Below are positions 48,406-60,651 of a stretch of DNA of 64,000 nt, piece after piece. The stretch is from assembly GCF_041154485.1 (NCBI RefSeq), contig NZ_AP028670.1, forward strand, positions 930,001-994,000. The letters are read 5' to 3'. Position 1 is the stretch's first letter. Every line of letters starts with the position of its first letter. Source of the stretch: Variovorax sp. V93 (GTDB lineage Bacteria; Pseudomonadota; Gammaproteobacteria; Burkholderiales; Burkholderiaceae_C). The notes beneath the pieces are model-generated. The model had not been told where the DNA came from and searched no databases. It saw only the letters and a list, made by a program, of their open reading frames with translations. The position numbers and the translations under genes were made by a program.

Positions 48406-50733
48406 CTAAATGGTGCGCGTCTGGTGCAGGGGCGCCGTGCGCGCAATCACGCGGATCTGCTCGAAATCCAGCCGATCGAGCGCCTGGCGAAGCGTCTGCG
48501 CCAGCGGCTGGCTGTGTGCGTCCGCGGCCAGCCGGTTCACCCATTCGTGCAGATCGCTCCATCGCCCATCGCGGGCCAGCGCCTCGAGTTCCTCCTTCTG
48601 CGCCGGCGACAGCGGTGTCAATGCCGGCAGCGACCGGCCACGCGCCCTCGGCGTTGCGCGCGGGATCGGCGTGGAGACTGGGTGCGGCGGCGGTGCGGGT
48701 GGCGCATCCGATGAGGGCGCAGGCCCGGTCGACAGCGAGAAGGCGATCCGCGTTCCCGTGCCCATGCCGCTGTGGATCGCGAGTTGTCCGCCCATGCGCT
48801 GCACGATGCGCTGCGCAATCAACAGCCCGAGGCCGCCGCCCGCCAAGCTCGGTGCGTTGCCGGCCAGCAGGCGGCTTATGCGGTCGAGCGTGTCGGGGTC
48901 GATGCCCGCGCCGCTGTCGGTCACCTCGAAGTGCAGTTGCCAGGCCTCGCCGAAAGGTTGGGCTCGCAGCCGCAGTCCGATGGCGCCGTTGCGCGTGAAC
49001 CTGGCCGCGTTCGACAGCAGGTTCAGCACCACCTGCTGCAGCCGCTTGCCGTCCAGCCGGACCAGGGTCGGGAGCTCGCCGTCGATCGTCAGTTCGAAGC
49101 TGTTGTGCTGCCGCTGCGCGAGCGCGTCCGCGTACCGCGCGATATCGTCGACCAGCGTGCGCAGCTGCACTGGCTGCGCCTCGACGGCCAGCGGCGCCAG
49201 CTCGCCCTTGGCATAGTCGACCAGGTCGTCGATGAGCTCCAGCTGGTAGGCCGCGCTGCGTTCGATGGTGGCGAGCTGCGCGGGCGCGGGCGTGCCGCCG
49301 GCGTCCTGCATCAGCTTGAGGCTCCCGAGGATGGTGGCCACCGGCGCGCGCAGGTCGTGGCTGATGTAGGCCAGCAGTTCCTTCTGCTCGCGTGTGCGCT
49401 GCTCGGCCTGGCCCAGCGCCTCGCTCAGGGCGCGGGTCTTGCGCGCCACTTCTTCGTCGAGCCGCTGCTGCTCCTGGGCCTGCCACAGCAGCAGCGTCTG
49501 CTGCGCCGCGTTGCGCTGGCGCGTCTCCCGGAACGACCAGGCCGTGATCGCGAAGGCGGCGGCCAGCATGCCCGGGAATGACAGCGCATCGTGGTCGAAG
49601 CCGGACATCGGGTGCTCCGCGAACATCATCGCCGACATGTGCACCAGCATGCCCACGCAGATCAACAGCATCACGAGCAAAGAGAGCCGACCGCCCGGGC
49701 CAACGCGCCGCTGGTAGATGAAGATGCAGGCCGTGAGTGCGAGCACGATCAGCAGCGCGTTCACGATGCCAATGGCCGCGAAGCTCGCGTAAGGGCCGAA
49801 CAGGGTGCCCAGCAGCACGGCGATTTCGACACCCGCCAGCAGATACAGCAGCGGGCGCCCGGGCACGCGCACCGGGCTCCGGCGGCTGTGCTCGTGAAAG
49901 TACAGCAGCAGGCACAGCGCCGTGGCCGCCAGCAACACGCCGTGGCTGCGATAGCTCCAGCCGGTGCTGTCCGGCCACAGCGCAATGCGCGCATAGCCGC
50001 GGTAGGTGGCCTCGTACAGCGCCAGCAGCGCAAAGCTTCCCGCCTGGAACGCGGGCATCGGCGCGCGCGAAATCCACCATAGCGCGGCCGAATACACCGC
50101 GAAGGCCAGCAGCCCGCCGATCAGCAGGCCGCTCAGCAGCGCGTGGTTGCGTTCGAGGTGATGCCAGGCCTCCTCGGTGTGCAGTTCCGGCACCAGCTGG
50201 ATCTGGTCCGTGCTCATGATCCGCACCTGCACCCGCACCGACTCTCCCGGCTGCAGGTCGATCCGCAGTTGCGGAATGCGGTCGTGGCGGTGCGTCGCAT
50301 CCATCGGGTCGGACACGCCGGCCTGCGCGTGTGTCCACGCGGGCTGCCCGTTGCGCATGCGCAGCAGGTGGAAGTCGACATGCCGCAGCCACGTCGCGTC
50401 GAGCCCCAGCCGTGCCGTGCGGAGGTCCGGCGTGTCATTGACCAGCGACAGGCGCAGCCAGACGGCCGATGACGAAAACCCGCGCACCAACTGGTCGGGC
50501 GTGGCGGGCACGAAGCCGTTCGCGCCACTGCTCGGCAGCGCGAGCACCTCGCTCGCCGACAGGCGGGCCGTCGGGTCTTCCAGCACCTCCACGGTCTGCG
50601 CGACGGCGATGTCGTCCCGGGCCAGCGCGCTGACCTTGATCGCTTCCGCCGCACGGGCCGCGAAGACGCACAGCCACAAGGCCAGGCCGAGCAGCAGGCA
50701 GCTCGTCCATCGGGACAGGCGCGCCGGCTGCAT
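48406..50733 (-). CDS. Hybrid membrane sensor histidine kinase (7TMR-DISM type)
   Basis: A 775-aa sensor kinase. A signal peptide (to about residue 30) leads to a periplasmic 7TMR-DISMED2 domain, then about seven hydrophobic segments (200-400), a coiled coil (405-450), the HisKA domain with His459 in AYISHDLRAPVA, and an HATPase domain (N box VLNLLSNAARFT, G1 DSGAGID, G2 GGGLGLLIAQ). The 100-residue C-terminal tail is Pro-rich and then helical, with no receiver domain seen. It follows the response-regulator gene by 6 bp, so they form one operon. Confidence 0.88.
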   Translation of the reverse strand: MQPARLSRWTSCLLLGLALWLCVFAARAAEAIKVSALARDDIAVAQTVEVLEDPTARLSASEVLALPSSGANGFVPATPDQLVRGFSSSAVWLRLSLVNDTPDLRTARLGLDATWLRHVDFHLLRMRNGQPAWTHAQAGVSDPMDATHRHDRIPQLRIDLQPGESVRVQVRIMSTDQIQLVPELHTEEAWHHLERNHALLSGLLIGGLLAFAVYSAALWWISRAPMPAFQAGSFALLALYEATYRGYARIALWPDSTGWSYRSHGVLLAATALCLLLYFHEHSRRSPVRVPGRPLLYLLAGVEIAVLLGTLFGPYASFAAIGIVNALLIVLALTACIFIYQRRVGPGGRLSLLVMLLICVGMLVHMSAMMFAEHPMSGFDHDALSFPGMLAAAFAITAWSFRETRQRNAAQQTLLLWQAQEQQRLDEEVARKTRALSEALGQAEQRTREQKELLAYISHDLRAPVATILGSLKLMQDAGGTPAPAQLATIERSAAYQLELIDDLVDYAKGELAPLAVEAQPVQLRTLVDDIARYADALAQRQHNSFELTIDGELPTLVRLDGKRLQQVVLNLLSNAARFTRNGAIGLRLRAQPFGEAWQLHFEVTDSGAGIDPDTLDRISRLLAGNAPSLAGGGLGLLIAQRIVQRMGGQLAIHSGMGTGTRIAFSLSTGPAPSSDAPPAPPPHPVSTPIPRATPRARGRSLPALTPLSPAQKEELEALARDGRWSDLHEWVNRLAADAHSQPLAQTLRQALDRLDFEQIRVIARTAPLHQTRTI

Positions 50734-50739
50734 CGCGCC

Positions 50740-51567
50740 TCAGGTGCCCGACCGGCCGGCGCCGGCCTGGCGGCAGGCGGAGGGCGTGCAATCGAAGTAC
50801 TCGCGAAATGCCGTCGCGAAATTCGCGGCGCTGGAGAACCCGACCGCCGCGGCGATCTCCTCGATGCGCATCGCCGATTCGAGCAGCAGGCGCTGCGCCT
50901 CATGCAGCCGTGCTTCGCGCACGAACTCGAAGACTGTGCGGTCCGCAAGCTCCTTGAACACGCGCGACAGGCGCTTCTCGTGCGTGCCCACGCGCGCAGC
51001 CAGCTCGCGCAGCGGCGGCACGCGGCTCAGGTCGGCCAGGATCAGGCGCTCGGCTGCCTGGAGGAGCGCGTGGTCCATGCCCGCGCCCGCCGCACCGCCG
51101 TCGTTCGCCGCGGGGCGGTCGGGCGGCGGCGCAGGTCGTGTCCCAGCGGCGGTGCGCGCCCTGCGGGATTCCGCGAGCGCCAGGTGGATTTCGATGCGGG
51201 CCATCACCTCGGCGGGGTCGAAGGGCTTCACGATGTAGTCGACCGCGCCGGCCCGCAGGCCCGTCAGGCGTTCTTCCAGGCTGGCCGACGAGCTGACAAA
51301 AATGACCGGGATATCCGCCGTGGTCGGGTTGGCCTTCAGCAGGCGGCAGACGCTGAAACCGTCGGTGCGCCCCAGGCGCACGTCCAGCAGCACCAGGTCC
51401 ATCTGCAGCGTCGTCGCGCGTCGGTAGCCCTCCATCGCGTCGAAAGCGAGCGTGATGCGGTAACCGGTACCCCGCAGCGTTTCCAGCAAGAGCTTGAGCT
51501 CGTCAACGTTGTCGTCGACAACGAGAAGATGAGCTCTCCGGGGCTCCGGCGCGGACCAATAGGACAT
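50740..51567 (-). CDS. Response regulator with AraC-type DNA-binding domain
   Basis: A 275-aa protein. The receiver domain has VVDDN, the phosphoacceptor Asp62 in LVLLDVR and the VKPFD lysine. A linker leads to an AraC HTH with EEIAAAVGFSSAANFATAFREYF at the C-terminus. I use the ATG at 51567; a GTG at 51588 is equally possible. It is the partner of the adjacent kinase. The adhesin operon lies directly upstream in the opposite direction, so it may be a target. Confidence 0.87.
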   Translation of the reverse strand: MSYWSAPEPRRAHLLVVDDNVDELKLLLETLRGTGYRITLAFDAMEGYRRATTLQMDLVLLDVRLGRTDGFSVCRLLKANPTTADIPVIFVSSSASLEERLTGLRAGAVDYIVKPFDPAEVMARIEIHLALAESRRARTAAGTRPAPPPDRPAANDGGAAGAGMDHALLQAAERLILADLSRVPPLRELAARVGTHEKRLSRVFKELADRTVFEFVREARLHEAQRLLLESAMRIEEIAAAVGFSSAANFATAFREYFDCTPSACRQAGAGRSGT

Positions 51568-52209
51568 GGGCAGGAAGGGCGCGGACACGGCGTTTGCACG
51601 CCCGGTGACCGAAACAATGTAACCAAAATATTAATTAGTAATCATTGTCACAAGAAATGCCATTTCATCCAATGACTGCTATTCAGTCCTTATTGGGTGA
51701 CCTGCCATTCGCACCGAGGGTTCAAAAACGGGATGCCGCGCGCGGGTCTCCGAAACCGCCTCTGCCAGAGGGGAAACGGGGCGTGGGAGGAGGGCGAATC
51801 CAGCATTGCCGGTATTCCAGCAAAGGGCCCGGCCAATGCCGTCCAGCAAAAGAAACAGGCGCTCTTACAAAGCCCAGAAGCCGCAGGCCATCTGCATCCG
51901 CTTTCCTTAATGCACAAATTGTTTGGTTTCTTTTGCCATTTTTGTGAAGTATTCGACGTTTACACACGTTTGTAAACAACTGTCCGCTGCGGAAAAAGCC
52001 ACAGCCTTTCCAGCAAAAGTCTGGCCGACACCTCGCACCAAGAATCCCGCCCCATGCAAGCGCAAGCCGGCGTGGCCCACGCACCGGGCCTCGCTGGCGA
52101 GTCCTCGAGAGACGCAAGCTGCACTCGAGATTTCCCAATGTGCGACCCGGGCTGTTCGTCCAAGACGAAGGCTCGCCCGAGGTTCGAAGTCAAGGAGCAA
52201 GGACAAATC
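51568..52209. promoter_or_regulatory. Divergent intergenic region upstream of the adhesin
   Basis: A 642-bp gap without a convincing gene. It is more AT-rich than the surroundings in 51600-51680 and 51890-51990. It holds a small hairpin CCTCTG-C-CAGAGG (51759-51771) and an inverted repeat GTTTAC (51958-51963)/GTAAAC (51972-51977). The ribosome site AAGGAG for the adhesin lies at about 52193. The length suggests complex control of the adhesin or a long leader RNA, but no known riboswitch was recognised. Confidence 0.45.
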
Positions 52210-55200
52210 ATGGAAGCTGTTTACAAGTCTGGTGGCGCCTCCCGCAAAGCGGCGGCTGAAGCCCCTCTGGTTCTGGATCGCCCGTCGATCGTCTCGCTGA
52301 AGGTTGCGCCCGAGAGCGTGCTCAAGTTCGAGCGCCGCGGCGGCGACCTCGTGCTCGTGCTGCGCGACGGCCAGGAAATCGCCGTGCGCGGCTTCTTCGC
52401 CGAGTACCCCGACGGCGGCCGCAACGACCTCGTGCTCGAAGACGGCGCCGGCGTGCAGTGGTGGGGCCAGTACACCGCACCCTGGAAAGACTTCCACTTC
52501 ACCGAAATCGAGTGGAACGACGCCGGCGGCGCGCTGCTGCCCGACGGTGTGCCGGGCTGGCTGCTGGGTGCGCTCGGCGTGCTGGGCGTCGGTGCGGCCG
52601 CGAGCGGTGGCGGCGGCGGCGGTGGAGGTGGTGGCTCGGCCTTCATCCCGCCGTTGCTCCCGCCGCAGAACCGTGGCCCCGAAGGCAAGGCCGAGCCCGT
52701 CGTGACCGCGCAGGACAAGCCCGTGCAGGGCCAGGTGAACGCCACCGACGCCGATCGCGACGCGTTGAACTACACCGTCACCAAGGCCCCCGAGCACGGC
52801 ACCGTCACCGTCGATCCGTCCACGGGCCACTTCGTCTACACCCCCCAGCCTGGCTACGAAGGCCCCGACAGCTTCGAAGTGATCGTCAGCGACGGCAGGG
52901 GCGGCACCACCACCGTCACGGTGCCCGTGACCGTCTCGCCCGTCAACGACGCGCCCACGGCGCCCGACTACACCGAGACCACGAACGAAGACACGCCCGT
53001 CAGCGGCCGCGTGACCGGCAGCGACCTCGACAGCAGCGACACGCTGACCTACATCAAGGGCACCGATCCGTCGCACGGCTCGGTGACGGTCAACCCGGAT
53101 GGCACCTACACGTACACGCCAGACCCGGACTTCCACGGCACCGACAGCTTCACCGTGACGGTCAGCGACGGCCACGGCGGCACGACGACGAGCACCGTGA
53201 CGGTGACCGTCGACCCGGTGAACGATGCACCGACGGCACCCGACTACACCGAGACCACCAACGAAGACACGCCGGTCAGCGGGAGCGTGGTCGGCACCGA
53301 CGTGGAGGGTGACGCGCTGACGTACGTGAAGGGCAGCGATCCGTCGCACGGCACGGTCACGGTCAATGCCGATGGCACGTACGTCTACACGCCGAACCCC
53401 AACTTCAACGGCACGGACAGCTTCACGGTGACGGTCAGCGACGGCCACGGCGGCACGACGACGAGCACCGTGACAGTGACCATCGACCCGGCGAACGACG
53501 CACCGACGGCACCCAACTACAACGAGACGACAGACGAAGACACGCCCATCAGCGGCCAGATCGTCGGCACCGACGTGGATGGCGATGCGCTGACGTACGT
53601 GAAAGGCAGCGATCCGGCGAACGGCACGGTCACGGTCAATGCAGACGGCACGTACGTCTACACGCCGAACCCCAACTTCAACGGCACGGACAGCTTCACG
53701 GTGACGGTCAGCGACGGCCACGGCGGCACGACGACGAGCACCGTGACGGTGACCATCGACCCGGTGAACGATGCACCGACTGCACCCGACTACACCAAAA
53801 CCACGAACGAAGACACACCCGTCAGCGGCCAGGTGACGGGCACTGACCTGGACGGTGACGCACTGACCTATGCGAAGGGCAGCGACCCCGCGCACGGCAC
53901 GGTGACTGTCAATGCGGACGGCACGTACACCTACACACCCGCGGCCAACTTCCACGGCACCGACAGCTTCACCGTGACGGTCAGCGACGGCCACGGCGGC
54001 ACGACGACGAGCACCGTGACGGTGACCATCGACCCCGTGAACGACGCACCGACGGTGCCCAACTACAACGAGACGACAGACGAAGACACACCCGTCAGTG
54101 GCCAGGTCGTCGGCAGCGACGTCGATGGCGACGCGCTGACCTACGCGAAGGGCAGCGACCCGGCGCACGGCACCGTCACGGTCAACGCCGACGGCACCTA
54201 CACCTACGTCCCCGGGGCCAACTTCCACGGCACCGACAGCTTCACCGTGACGGTCAGCGACGGCCACGGCGGCACGACGACGAGCACCGTGACGGTGACC
54301 ATCGACCCCGTCAACGACGCACCGACGGTGCCCAACTACAACGAGACGACAGACGAAGACACGCCCGTCAGCGGCCAGGTCATCGGCAGCGACGTCGATG
54401 GCGACGCGCTGACCTACGCGAAGGGCAGCGACCCGGCGCACGGCACCGTCACGGTCAACGCCGACGGCACCTACACCTACGTCCCCGGCGCAAAATTCAA
54501 CGGCACCGACAGCTTCACGGTGACGGTCAGCGACGGCCACGGCGGTACGACCACCAGCACGGTGACCGTGACCATCGACCCGGTCAACGACGCCCCGGTG
54601 TTCGTCGACGCCGGCGGCACGCCGGTGGACACAAGCACCGGCTACGTCTTCGGCTATGAGGAGAACCGCCCCGCAGGCACCGTGCTCGGCACCGTCCGCG
54701 CCACCGACATCGACAGCGCAACCGTCACCTACAGCATCCTCTCGGGCAACGACAACGGCTACTTCAGCATCGATCCGGCCACGGGCGAGATCAGCCTCAC
54801 GGCCTCGGGCGCTGCGGCGTTCGTCAACGACTACGAAGCGGGCGCCAACGCACATGCGCTGGTGGTCGGTGCGAACGACGGCACGGTCACGACGAGCATC
54901 CCCGTCACGCTCAACGAGCAGAACCTCAACGAGGCACCCGCGGTGCCCGACTACAACGAGGTCACGAGCGAAGACACGCCCGTCAGCGGCCAGGTCGTCG
55001 GCAACGACGACGACGGCGACACGCTGACCTACGCCAAGGGCAGCAACCCATCGCACGGCACGGTCACGGTGAACGCCGACGGCACCTACACCTACGTTCC
55101 CGGCCCCGACTTCAATGGCACCGACAGCTTCACCGTCACGGTGAGCGACGGCCATGGCGGCACGACCACCAGCACGGTGAACGTGACCGTCAATCCGGTG

Positions 55201-57069
55201 AACGACGCGCCATCGGCCACGGTGACCAATGCCGACCCCGTGTCCGAAGGCAGCCTGCCCGGCGGCATCGCGGGCGCGGGAGAGCCGCCGGTGCAATCGA
55301 CCGGCAAGATATCGATCGCGGACCCGGACAGCCTGGCCGGCGACCTGTCGGTGTCGCTCAGCGGCCCGGCCGGCGTCACCTCCGGCGGCCAGCCGGTGTC
55401 GTGGACCTGGGACGCGGGCACGCACACGCTCACGGGCAGCGTCACCGTCGGCGGTGTCACCACCGAGGTGATGACCGTGGCGGTAGGCAACGTCACCGCC
55501 GACGGCGCGGGATTGTTCGAGGCGGGCTACACCGTCACGCTGAAGGCGCCGATCGACCACCCCGCGGGCAACGGCGAGGGCGTGTCGAACCTGCACTTCG
55601 AGGCGCATGTGACCGACGGCCAGGCCAGCGCCGCGCCGGTGGGCTTCGACGTGCCTGTCAAGGACGACGCGCCGGTGCTCGTGAATGGCGAGCAGGCCGT
55701 CGACGTGGCGCCGATCAACACGAACCTGATGGTGGTCCTCGACCTCTCCGGGAGCATGGGGCAGGAAACCCCGACACGCCTCAGCCGAGCGAAAGAGGCC
55801 GTTCAGAACCTGATCGACGGCTACGACCTGTACGGCGAGGTGCGGGTGCAGCTCGTCACCTTCAGCACGACCGGGGCGTCGCAGCAGGCCTGGATGACGG
55901 CGGCCGAGGCCAAGGCGCTGGTGCAGAACCTGCAGGCCAGTGGCAGCACCAACTACGACGCTGCCCTGGCTGCAGCGATGAACGGCTTCTCGGCCAGCGG
56001 CAAGCTGGACGGCGCCCAGAACGTGTCCTACTTCCTCACGGACGGCGAGCCGACCCTGGGCGACGGCAACACAGAGCAGCTGACGAATGGCAGCAACAGC
56101 AATACGGCCGACAGGGGCATCCAGGCCGCGGAGGAAACGATCTGGAAGGACTTCCTCAGCACCCACCAGATCAACTCGTTTGCACTGGGCCTGGGCTCGA
56201 GCCTGAACGCGGCGGCGCAGGCTTTCATCGACCCTATCGCCTACAACGGCAACACCGGCACGAACACCAACGGCCAGATCATCACCGACACGAGCCAGCT
56301 GAACGACGTGCTGCAGGGCACGATCGGCGTGCCCCCAACGGTCAGCAACCTGCTGACCGGCGGCCTCGGTGGCTCGTCGGGCTTCGGCGCCGACGGCGGC
56401 CATGTGGCCGAGCTGAGCATCGACGGCACCACCTACGCCTTCGACAGCAGCACGGGCCTGATGACAAAGACCGGCCCCGCCACCGGCAGCGACTACAGCT
56501 ACGACGCGGCGACGCACCAGGTCACCATTGCCACGGCGCAGGGCGGCAAGCTGGTCGTGGACTTCGACTCGGGCGAGTTCAGCTACCAGGTGGCACCGAA
56601 GACCGCTGCCTCGCAAAACTACGAGGAGACCATCGGCTACCAGGTGGTCGACCGCGACGGCGATGCAAGCAACGCGGCCACGCAGACGCTGCACGTCAAC
56701 TACACGCCTGCGGCTGGTGCGGCTGGTGCGGCGGCGATGTACAGCTCGGCCGACTCGCTGGGCCTGGCCGGTGTCGACGAGGTGACGGTGTCGCTCGAGC
56801 AGCAGCCGCACGAGGCGCGGCATCTCGCCTTCGGCGACAGCGCGGCGGGGGAGGGCATGCAGCTGTCCGACATGCTGCAGGCCTACAGCGCTGCCGAGTC
56901 GCTGCATGCGCTGCTGCAGGCCGCGTTTCCGCCGGCCTTCGCGGGCACGCAGCCATCGCCCTCGGTGCTGGCCCTGGCGTCGTCTGCCGATTCGCTCGCG
57001 GCCTACGCGCCGCCCGTGGTCCCTTCGCTCGACGACGAGCTTCACATGGGCCTCGCGCTTCACCACTGA
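52210..57069 (+). CDS. Giant repeat adhesin secreted by a type I system (LapA/BapA-like)
   Basis: A 1619-aa surface protein. The start at 52210 follows AAGGAG. Residues 20-150 resemble the BapA prefix-like domain, including a short hydrophobic segment GWLLGALGVLGVGAA followed by poly-Gly. Eight VCBS/cadherin-like repeats of 91-92 aa follow: one diverged copy from about 162, six from 250 to 796 and one at 911-1001; a cadherin-like domain lies at 797-910. A T1SS-143-like domain begins at about 1002, and a von Willebrand A domain from about 1170 to 1375 carries DLSGS with Asp1178, Ser1180 and Ser1182. The C-terminus resembles a type I secretion target but shows no GGxGxD repeats. The downstream operon encodes the exporter. 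Likely role: biofilm or surface attachment. Confidence 0.9.
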   Translation: MEAVYKSGGASRKAAAEAPLVLDRPSIVSLKVAPESVLKFERRGGDLVLVLRDGQEIAVRGFFAEYPDGGRNDLVLEDGAGVQWWGQYTAPWKDFHFTEIEWNDAGGALLPDGVPGWLLGALGVLGVGAAASGGGGGGGGGGSAFIPPLLPPQNRGPEGKAEPVVTAQDKPVQGQVNATDADRDALNYTVTKAPEHGTVTVDPSTGHFVYTPQPGYEGPDSFEVIVSDGRGGTTTVTVPVTVSPVNDAPTAPDYTETTNEDTPVSGRVTGSDLDSSDTLTYIKGTDPSHGSVTVNPDGTYTYTPDPDFHGTDSFTVTVSDGHGGTTTSTVTVTVDPVNDAPTAPDYTETTNEDTPVSGSVVGTDVEGDALTYVKGSDPSHGTVTVNADGTYVYTPNPNFNGTDSFTVTVSDGHGGTTTSTVTVTIDPANDAPTAPNYNETTDEDTPISGQIVGTDVDGDALTYVKGSDPANGTVTVNADGTYVYTPNPNFNGTDSFTVTVSDGHGGTTTSTVTVTIDPVNDAPTAPDYTKTTNEDTPVSGQVTGTDLDGDALTYAKGSDPAHGTVTVNADGTYTYTPAANFHGTDSFTVTVSDGHGGTTTSTVTVTIDPVNDAPTVPNYNETTDEDTPVSGQVVGSDVDGDALTYAKGSDPAHGTVTVNADGTYTYVPGANFHGTDSFTVTVSDGHGGTTTSTVTVTIDPVNDAPTVPNYNETTDEDTPVSGQVIGSDVDGDALTYAKGSDPAHGTVTVNADGTYTYVPGAKFNGTDSFTVTVSDGHGGTTTSTVTVTIDPVNDAPVFVDAGGTPVDTSTGYVFGYEENRPAGTVLGTVRATDIDSATVTYSILSGNDNGYFSIDPATGEISLTASGAAAFVNDYEAGANAHALVVGANDGTVTTSIPVTLNEQNLNEAPAVPDYNEVTSEDTPVSGQVVGNDDDGDTLTYAKGSNPSHGTVTVNADGTYTYVPGPDFNGTDSFTVTVSDGHGGTTTSTVNVTVNPVNDAPSATVTNADPVSEGSLPGGIAGAGEPPVQSTGKISIADPDSLAGDLSVSLSGPAGVTSGGQPVSWTWDAGTHTLTGSVTVGGVTTEVMTVAVGNVTADGAGLFEAGYTVTLKAPIDHPAGNGEGVSNLHFEAHVTDGQASAAPVGFDVPVKDDAPVLVNGEQAVDVAPINTNLMVVLDLSGSMGQETPTRLSRAKEAVQNLIDGYDLYGEVRVQLVTFSTTGASQQAWMTAAEAKALVQNLQASGSTNYDAALAAAMNGFSASGKLDGAQNVSYFLTDGEPTLGDGNTEQLTNGSNSNTADRGIQAAEETIWKDFLSTHQINSFALGLGSSLNAAAQAFIDPIAYNGNTGTNTNGQIITDTSQLNDVLQGTIGVPPTVSNLLTGGLGGSSGFGADGGHVAELSIDGTTYAFDSSTGLMTKTGPATGSDYSYDAATHQVTIATAQGGKLVVDFDSGEFSYQVAPKTAASQNYEETIGYQVVDRDGDASNAATQTLHVNYTPAAGAAGAAAMYSSADSLGLAGVDEVTVSLEQQPHEARHLAFGDSAAGEGMQLSDMLQAYSAAESLHALLQAAFPPAFAGTQPSPSVLALASSADSLAAYAPPVVPSLDDELHMGLALHH
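52957..54597 (+). repeat. Six tandem 273-bp repeats inside the adhesin gene
   Basis: Units begin at 52957, 53233, 53506, 53779, 54052 and 54325. The first is 276 bp and the others are 273 bp, ending in VNDAP or ANDAP. The segment encoding DSFTVTVSDGHGGTTTSTVT is nearly identical in all units at the DNA level, while the first part varies. A seventh copy of the type is at 54940-55212 after the cadherin-like domain. Such similarity promotes recombination that changes repeat number. Confidence 0.9.
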
Positions 57070-57127
57070 CCGACCGGGGCGCCGGTGCCGATTGCGGTGC
57101 CGGCACCTTGTCCGCACGTCTTCACGC

Positions 57128-58458
57128 ATGCTTTCTCCTCGTCATCTTCCGCTCGCCGCCGCGGGCCTTCTCATCCTGCTCGCGAGCACGGCGGCACTCG
57201 CACAATCGAGCGCCGCCCCCCCGCTGGGCATGGCCGAGGCGGTGCGCCTGGCCGCCACCTCGCACCCGACCGTGCGCAATGTCGTCGGCCAGGCGCTGCA
57301 GGCGGGCGAGGGCATTGCGGCGGCGCGCTCGGGCTACTACCCGCAGGTCAGCGCCGGCCTCAGCGCGCGCACGGGCAACCGCCAGCTCCAGACCGACGGC
57401 CGCCGCCAGGCGCACGAGGCCTCGCTGTCGGTGACCCAGCTGCTGTACGACTTCGGCAAGGTCTCGAGCGCCGTGAACGAAGCCGAAGCCTCGGCCACGG
57501 CCGCGCGCGCCAAGCTGCTCATGGCGGTCGACGATGTGGTGCGCGACACCGCGCAGGCATGGATCGAAGTGCATCGCCAGCAGGCGCTCGGCGAAATCGC
57601 GCAGGCCCAGGTGAAGGGCGTGCAGTCGCTGGCCGGCCTGGTGGGCGAACGCCAGGCCAAGGGCGCCACCAGCCAGTCCGACGTGGCGCAGGCGCAGTCG
57701 CGCCTGGAAGCCGCGCGCGCCCAGCAACTCAACACCGCGTCGCAGGCCGAGCGCTGGCGCCTCAACCTCATGCATCTGACCCAGGGCCGCATGCCGGCCG
57801 ATATTGCCGGCGAAGCGTCGCCGCCGCTCGCGAGCGCCTGCGCCGTGCAGCCGCAGGCGGCCCTGCCCGCGCCGGCCGTGCAGGTGGCGCAGGCCGAGCG
57901 CGACATGGCGCAGGCCGCGCTGCGTGGTGCCGATGCCCAGCTGCTGCCCACGCTGTCGCTGAACGCCGGCGTGAACCGGGGGCTCGAATCGGGCGCGCGG
58001 CTCGCCGGCCAGTCCGGCACCGAAAGCACGCTCACCGTGAGCTTCACCGCACCGCTGTACGAAGGCGGGCGCAGCCAGGCCCGCCAGCGCGCCGCCGCGC
58101 ACGCCGTCGAGGCGGCCGAGGCCGCGCTGGGCTATGCGCAACTCAGCGTGCGGCAGCGCCTCGAAGACGCGCGCGTGCAATCGCAAGGCCACGCGCAGCG
58201 CCTGCCCGTGCTCGCCGCGCGCGTTCACAGCACGCAGCGCACGCGCGACCTGTACCGGGAGCAGTACCTGCAACTGGGCACGCGCTCGTTGCTCGACCTG
58301 CTCAATGCCGAGCAGGAGTTCCACGGCGCGCGCTTCGAGCAGGCCGAAAGCGCGCACGAAGTGCAGCGGCTGGCGGTCGAGTGCCTGTACCAGTCGGGCC
58401 GGCTGCGCGAGGCCTTTGGGCTGGTCGATGCGGGCGAGCTGGTCGCAGGAGGCCAGCC

Positions 58459-58462
<4 letters not shown>
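57128..58462 (+). CDS. TolC-family outer membrane protein of the type I secretion system
   Basis: A 444-aa outer-membrane channel. The signal peptide ends near TAALAQ, and two TolC repeats follow (MAEAVRLAATSHPTVRNVVG, then SGYYPQVS near the start; VSFTAPLYEGG and LLNAEQEFHGARF in the second half). It starts 58 bp after the adhesin stop and overlaps the ABC gene by 4 bp. It forms the exit duct for the adhesin. Confidence 0.9.

Positions 58463-60647
<2,185 letters not shown>

Positions 60648-60651
<4 letters not shown>

Noticed and set aside
52957..54597. Regular repeats considered as a CRISPR array
   Set aside because: Units are 273 bp, in frame and coding for protein repeats; there are no short repeats with unique spacers and no cas genes.
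51907..57129. A 1740-aa open frame on the minus strand opposite the adhesin
   Set aside because: It mirrors the repetitive GC-rich adhesin codons, consists of Arg/His/Val/Gly-rich low-complexity sequence and has no domain or ribosome site; the plus-strand frame is clearly the gene.
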